NCBI GenBank assembly: GCA_015063245.1
Contig: SUSV01000002.1
Span: 62,001 to 126,000, forward strand
Source: Thermoplasmata archaeon
GTDB lineage: Archaea > Thermoplasmatota > Thermoplasmata > Methanomassiliicoccales > Methanomethylophilaceae
Reading direction: 5' to 3'
Length of the DNA: 64,000 nt
The notes under the pieces are model-generated. The model saw only the letters and a list, made by a program, of their open reading frames with translations, had not been told where the DNA came from and did no database searches. This document shows, piece by piece, positions 59,348-64,000 of this stretch. Numbering within the stretch: position 1 is the stretch's first letter; each line of letters begins with the position of its first letter. The position numbers were made by a program, and so were the translations under genes.

Positions 59348-62300
59348 ATGGTTGCTCTAATCGAAAAATTGATTGTCAACTCGGCTTTTAAGGAGCCTGA
59401 GCATCATTGGTTATTCTCTCTTGAGGAAGACAGATTTGTTCTCAAAGAAGGTCGCAGGCCTGCAGGTTATTTCATCGCTGAACAGGGTAGTAATCAATAC
59501 AACGATGTTGGACGTTTTGTTGAGTTACCAGCTGTCAACGAGATACGTAAGAGGGTCGCCAATTGGAGAAATAATGGGTACCCTGGTTGTACAGGGGTTA
59601 CAAGGAAGCTTCTTGCTCATTGGCACGATGAGGAACAACGCACACATCCGTTCTTTTTTTGTCAGCTTGATGCTATTGAAACTCTTATCTGGCTGACTGA
59701 GGCGCCTGATTCAGAGAAAGTTGGGATCAATATAGATCAGGACAACAACGAATTTACAAGATTATGTTCCAAGATGGCAACCGGGACGGGGAAGACTGTC
59801 GTTATGAGCATGCTAATCGCCTGGCAGGTAATCAACAAAGTCGTTTACCCTCAGGACAAGAGGTTCTCGAAGTACGTTCTTATAATTACTCCCGGAATCA
59901 CAGTCAAGAACAGATTGTCAGTTTTGAAGCCAGAGGATTCTGAGAACTACTATGATCAGTTTGGTATTATCCCTGTGACATTGAGGGACAGATTCAACCA
60001 AGGAATGATCAAGGTGACAAATTGGCACACTCTTGCATGGGATGATGAGGCTGTCATTAAGAAGAAGCATTCTGTGGATAAGAGGGGGCCCCTTAGCGAT
60101 GAGGCATATGCCAAAAAAGTGTTAGGACAGATGTCCAGATACTCCAATATCCTTGTCATTAACGATGAAGCTCACCATGCTTGGAAGAAGAATCCTGAGA
60201 TCAAGGTGAAGTATGACAAAGACGACAAGGAATTCATCAAGGAACTTGAGGAATCTTCTACGGTTTGGGTTGGAGGTCTGGAGAAGATCAATCGTGCTTG
60301 TCATATTCAGACGTGTTATGATTTTTCCGCCACACCGTTTGCCCCAAGTGGTAAGAAGAACGATGAGGCTGCTCTTTTCTCTTGGATAGTAAGCGATTTC
60401 GGCCTCAATGATGCTATCGAGTCCGGTCTGGTCAAGACACCTCGCATGGTCGTCAGGGACGATGGCATTCCGGATGCAAAGACTTACAGGTCGAAGCTAT
60501 ATCATATCTATGGTGATGAAACCGTTCGTGCGGACTTATCGAGACCGGCGGAACCTCAGGAATCATTGCCCACTTTGGTAAATGATGCATATAGGTTGCT
60601 TGCCAAGGATTGGTTAGAGACCTATAATGATTGGAGAACAGCAGGTATGTCTACTCCTCCAGTTATGATCACTGTTGCCAACCGTACTGAGACAGCATCT
60701 AGGATCAACTACTCATTTCAGAAGGGTTTACTAGGTGTCGAAGAGCTATGCGAATCAGATTACATACTGCAAATCGATTCGAAGATCTTGAAAAAATCAG
60801 AATCAGTGGATTATGGCGAGGAAGATTTCTCTGGAAAGGATTATGATGATCTTAGCGAAGGAGATCGTGCAGCATATCTCAGACAGAAGGTGAATACTGT
60901 TGGTCGTATCGGTGAACTTGGAGAGCAGGTCCGTAATATAATCTCCGTTTCTATGCTATCCGAAGGTTGGGATACAAAGACAGTAACACACATCATGGGG
61001 CTGAGGGCATTTTCTAGCCAACTGCTATGTGAGCAGACTATCGGAAGAGGATTGAGGCGTACATCTTATGATGTTGATGATGAAACAGGATTATTCACAC
61101 CGGAGTATGTGAACGTATTCGGAGTTCCTTTCTCATTCCTACCTCAAGAGGCGGCACCGGGAACCACCAAACCAACCAAACCCAAGACTCAGATCTATGT
61201 GCGCGACGACATGGCAAAATTCGAGATACAATGGCCTAATATTATTCGTATTGACCATCATTTGAAGGATGTTCTGACATTGGACCTTGAGAACATTCCT
61301 GTTCTGGATATCAACGCATCTGAACTCATCTCTGCAGCAGATCTGGCGCCATTCATTGGTGACAAGGAATACAGCAACGAGCTAGCAGAAATCACGTTAG
61401 AAGATGTCTCGGATGACCAGTTCCGTCTTCAGACAACTGTGTTCCATGCTGCTTCGACACTTTATGATATGGACTGGAGTACTAAAGGGACCAAGATCGC
61501 ACTCCTCGGTCAACTTATAAGAGTAGTCGAAGAATTTCTGAATTCGGAAAAGATCAACATCATGCCACCTTCTTATGGTGACAAGAGTAATCCGAAGCGT
61601 CGTATCATTTTATCTCGTAATATTGGTCGTGTGATCACACACATTCGTGAACATATCATGTCCGAGAATGTCGAATCGACCGAAGTCGTTCTTGATCAGA
61701 ACCGCCCTATGCTATCGACGGCGGATATGCCTACTTGGTATACGTCCAAAAATTGTGCAATGGCAGTCAAATCGCATATTAGTCACTGTGTTGTCGATAG
61801 TGCGTTGGAGGCCTCCCATGCTAACAAACTCATCAAGAATCGTTCAGTGGAAGCTTGGGTGAAGAACGATCATATCGGTTTTGAGATCCAATACATGTTT
61901 AACGGTGGTTTTGCTAATTATCGTCCAGACTTTATAATCAGGTTATCCAATGGACATTACCTTGTTCTAGAAACCAAAGGTCAGGATTCTGAGAGGGTCA
62001 GGGCTAAGCGTAAAGCGTTGAAAGAATGGGTGGACGCTGTTAACTCCTTAGGTAAATATGGAGTATGGCATGAGGACATGTGTTTTCAAGAGGATGATCT
62101 CAATGCCATTGTTGCTAAATATGTCCAATACGAGCGCGACGGTTCTAGTGTATTCTATGATGAGGATCCTGATGTGAAGCTTTCCGACGTACTCGGAACA
62201 AGCGTTACAGGCCGCGTACATGCTTACCCGCAGACAGAGGAAGGTCTGATAAATCCAGCCATGATGGAGCGTACCAAATTCGATGATGGCAAGAGATTGG

Positions 62301-62947
62301 GTCCGGAGAACATTCATCCGTCAACAGTTGGTCTTGCTGTAGATTATCTTACCAGATTCATGCTGGGTGATGATCCGAAAGATGCATTTAGGATTCCATT
62401 GATGGGAGCAGACATCGCAGGAAAATTCGATGAAGTTTTAAATTTATTGTACAATGTTACTGATTTGAGCAATGAATCCATCATCAATATGTGCCGTGCG
62501 GTTCCGTTCGATGTCTATTACAGAGCGGGGGTCGCACCATCATTCGATCCATTCAGTCTTGATGTAGATCAATCTACGATTGACAACATTCGCATCATGG
62601 TGGAACGTACTCTCAAGTTCTTTGATGATAACGGTCCCATAACTGTTTTCGGACCGACTTTCCCAGGATCCTATACGGATAAGGTTCTCACGGGAGACGG
62701 TGATTTAGTTACAACCGATGCCATATGGGATCTAAAAGTATCTAAAAATCAACCTACAAAAGAGAATACCTTGCAGCTTATGATATACTATTTGATGTGC
62801 AAGCATTCTGTGGATAGGAAGCTCAAGAAGATAACATACATGGGGATATTTAATCCAAGATTGAATATTGCATATACACTCAATCCTGCTATTTTGGATA
62901 AAGGCATCATAGAAAAAGTTGAAAAAGAGGTGATCGGTTATGAATGA
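59348..62947 (+). CDS. Type III-like restriction endonuclease (Res) with SF2 helicase, PD-(D/E)XK and extra C-terminal nuclease-like domain
   Basis: 'CSKMATGTGKTVVMSMLIAWQV', 'LVINDEAHHAW', 'YRPDFIIRLSNGHYLVLETKG', C-terminal 'TGDGDLVTTDAIWDLKVSKNQPTKENTLQLMIYYLM'. Confidence 0.9.
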   Translation: MVALIEKLIVNSAFKEPEHHWLFSLEEDRFVLKEGRRPAGYFIAEQGSNQYNDVGRFVELPAVNEIRKRVANWRNNGYPGCTGVTRKLLAHWHDEEQRTHPFFFCQLDAIETLIWLTEAPDSEKVGINIDQDNNEFTRLCSKMATGTGKTVVMSMLIAWQVINKVVYPQDKRFSKYVLIITPGITVKNRLSVLKPEDSENYYDQFGIIPVTLRDRFNQGMIKVTNWHTLAWDDEAVIKKKHSVDKRGPLSDEAYAKKVLGQMSRYSNILVINDEAHHAWKKNPEIKVKYDKDDKEFIKELEESSTVWVGGLEKINRACHIQTCYDFSATPFAPSGKKNDEAALFSWIVSDFGLNDAIESGLVKTPRMVVRDDGIPDAKTYRSKLYHIYGDETVRADLSRPAEPQESLPTLVNDAYRLLAKDWLETYNDWRTAGMSTPPVMITVANRTETASRINYSFQKGLLGVEELCESDYILQIDSKILKKSESVDYGEEDFSGKDYDDLSEGDRAAYLRQKVNTVGRIGELGEQVRNIISVSMLSEGWDTKTVTHIMGLRAFSSQLLCEQTIGRGLRRTSYDVDDETGLFTPEYVNVFGVPFSFLPQEAAPGTTKPTKPKTQIYVRDDMAKFEIQWPNIIRIDHHLKDVLTLDLENIPVLDINASELISAADLAPFIGDKEYSNELAEITLEDVSDDQFRLQTTVFHAASTLYDMDWSTKGTKIALLGQLIRVVEEFLNSEKINIMPPSYGDKSNPKRRIILSRNIGRVITHIREHIMSENVESTEVVLDQNRPMLSTADMPTWYTSKNCAMAVKSHISHCVVDSALEASHANKLIKNRSVEAWVKNDHIGFEIQYMFNGGFANYRPDFIIRLSNGHYLVLETKGQDSERVRAKRKALKEWVDAVNSLGKYGVWHEDMCFQEDDLNAIVAKYVQYERDGSSVFYDEDPDVKLSDVLGTSVTGRVHAYPQTEEGLINPAMMERTKFDDGKRLGPENIHPSTVGLAVDYLTRFMLGDDPKDAFRIPLMGADIAGKFDEVLNLLYNVTDLSNESIINMCRAVPFDVYYRAGVAPSFDPFSLDVDQSTIDNIRIMVERTLKFFDDNGPITVFGPTFPGSYTDKVLTGDGDLVTTDAIWDLKVSKNQPTKENTLQLMIYYLMCKHSVDRKLKKITYMGIFNPRLNIAYTLNPAILDKGIIEKVEKEVIGYE

Positions 62948-64000
62948 TGGCAAATACCGTTTCTTCTCTGCGCTCTGTTATGAGGAGGGATGTCGAGATG
63001 GCTGATGACTTGAAAGCGCTTTGCGAAGTCGCTTCGACTTCTGATGTCCTCAAAGATACTTCTCAGATTATTGTAAAGACCAGAGATTATACCTATCAGT
63101 CCGTCAACAAGGCCTTAATACTTCGTAACTGGTTACTTGGAAGGAGGATCTCCCAGGAAGTCCTGAGAGATGGAAGTTTTGAGGAGACATATGGAAAGAA
63201 GCTCATTGCAGATCTTTCCAAAGAGCTCACTTCTAACTTTGGAAAGGGCTTCAGCCCCAGTAATCTTTACAAGTATGTCAGGTTCTACAAGGCCTTTCCA
63301 GAGATATTGTCCACACTGTGGACACAATCTTTTTCGACCCTTTCTTGGAGTCATTATCGCATTCTTATACAGGTAGAGGATGACGATGCCAGATATTGGT
63401 ATGAGAAGGAAGCTTCTGATCAGACTTGGGCTGTCAGGACTCTTCAACGCAATATCGATTCTCAATACTACTACAGAATGCTGAAGACTCCCGATCCGCA
63501 GGCCGTAGAATCCGAGATGAGGGCACTCACAGTGGATTACGAGACTGAGAAACTATCGTTCATTAAGGATCCGGTTGTTGTAGAATTCCTTGGCTTATCT
63601 CCTGATGACAAGTACACGGAATCAGACCTGGAAACTAGGATAATAGATAATCTGCAGAAGTTCTTGTTGGAGCTTGGTAAAGGCTATGCGTTCATGGCCC
63701 GTCAGCAGCATATCCATACTGAAGCTAAAGACTACTATCGACCTGGTTTTCTACAACGTCTATCTGAAGTGTTACGTTCTCATCGATCTGAAGACCACAA
63801 GGGTGAATCATCAGGACGTAGGTCAAATGGACATGTACGTCAGGATGTATGATGAGCTCAAACGCGTAGAGGGCGACAATCCGACGTTAGGGATCATTCT
63901 ATGCTCTAATACCGATGAGGATGTGGCCCGTTATTCCATCCTTCACGATAACGATCGCCTCTTTGCTACGAAATATAAGTTGTATCTACCATCAGACGAG
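62944..64000 (+). pseudogene. DUF1016 (YhcG-type PDDEXK) nuclease, frameshifted at ~63736, continues past window end
   Basis: N-terminal DUF1016 'ILRNWLLGRRISQEVL...LSWSHYRIL...FIKDPVVVEFLGL...LLELGKGYAFMARQQHI' in frame 1; 'IDLVFYNVYLKCYVLIDLKTTRVNHQDVGQMDMYVRMYDE...NPTLGIILCSNTDEDVARYSI' in the shifted frame to 64000. Confidence 0.85.

Overview
This 64 kb window reads as a methanogenic archaeal chromosome, most plausibly Methanomassiliicoccales-like. The evidence is archaeal ribosomal proteins and translation factors, a methanogenesis marker 8 (DUF2099) gene, ADTH synthase and an archaeal Hps-RraA fusion; the lineage itself is inference. It splits into four zones. (1) 1-5.5 kb: housekeeping genes (HtpX, Hps-RraA, aEF-1beta) and a DUF234 ATPase. 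(2) 5.6-29.3 kb: a large surface-glycan island. It holds sugar nucleotide genes, a heptose branch (HddA-like kinase plus a GmhA-GmhB fusion), and what looks like a complete 2-aminoethylphosphonate (AEP) biosynthesis, CDP-activation and transfer pathway: PEP mutase with a cytidylyltransferase-like N-domain, phosphonopyruvate decarboxylase, a fused AEP cytidylyltransferase/AEP transaminase, and a LicD-family transferase. A flippase, a DUF368 (PopT-type) polyprenyl-phosphate translocase, GT-C and acyltransferase genes accompany it. (3) 29.5-46.7 kb: translation operons around three tandem paralogous copies of a two-gene GT-C + single-TM protein module. (4) 46.8-64 kb: an accessory/defence region. 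It contains a second DUF234 ATPase with a nested palindromic operator, an integrated-plasmid-like module with an HUH rolling-circle Rep followed by a GC-rich multi-hairpin element and a UvrD-like helicase, a protein resembling a SprT-type protease without its HExxH, and an IS1-type element (25-bp perfect IRs, 9-bp TSD) inserted exactly at the stop codon of a DUF2971 gene. A Type III-like Mod/Res pair follows, whose Res carries an extra C-terminal nuclease-like domain, then a frameshifted DUF1016 nuclease. All family calls come from reading motifs; no database search was run.
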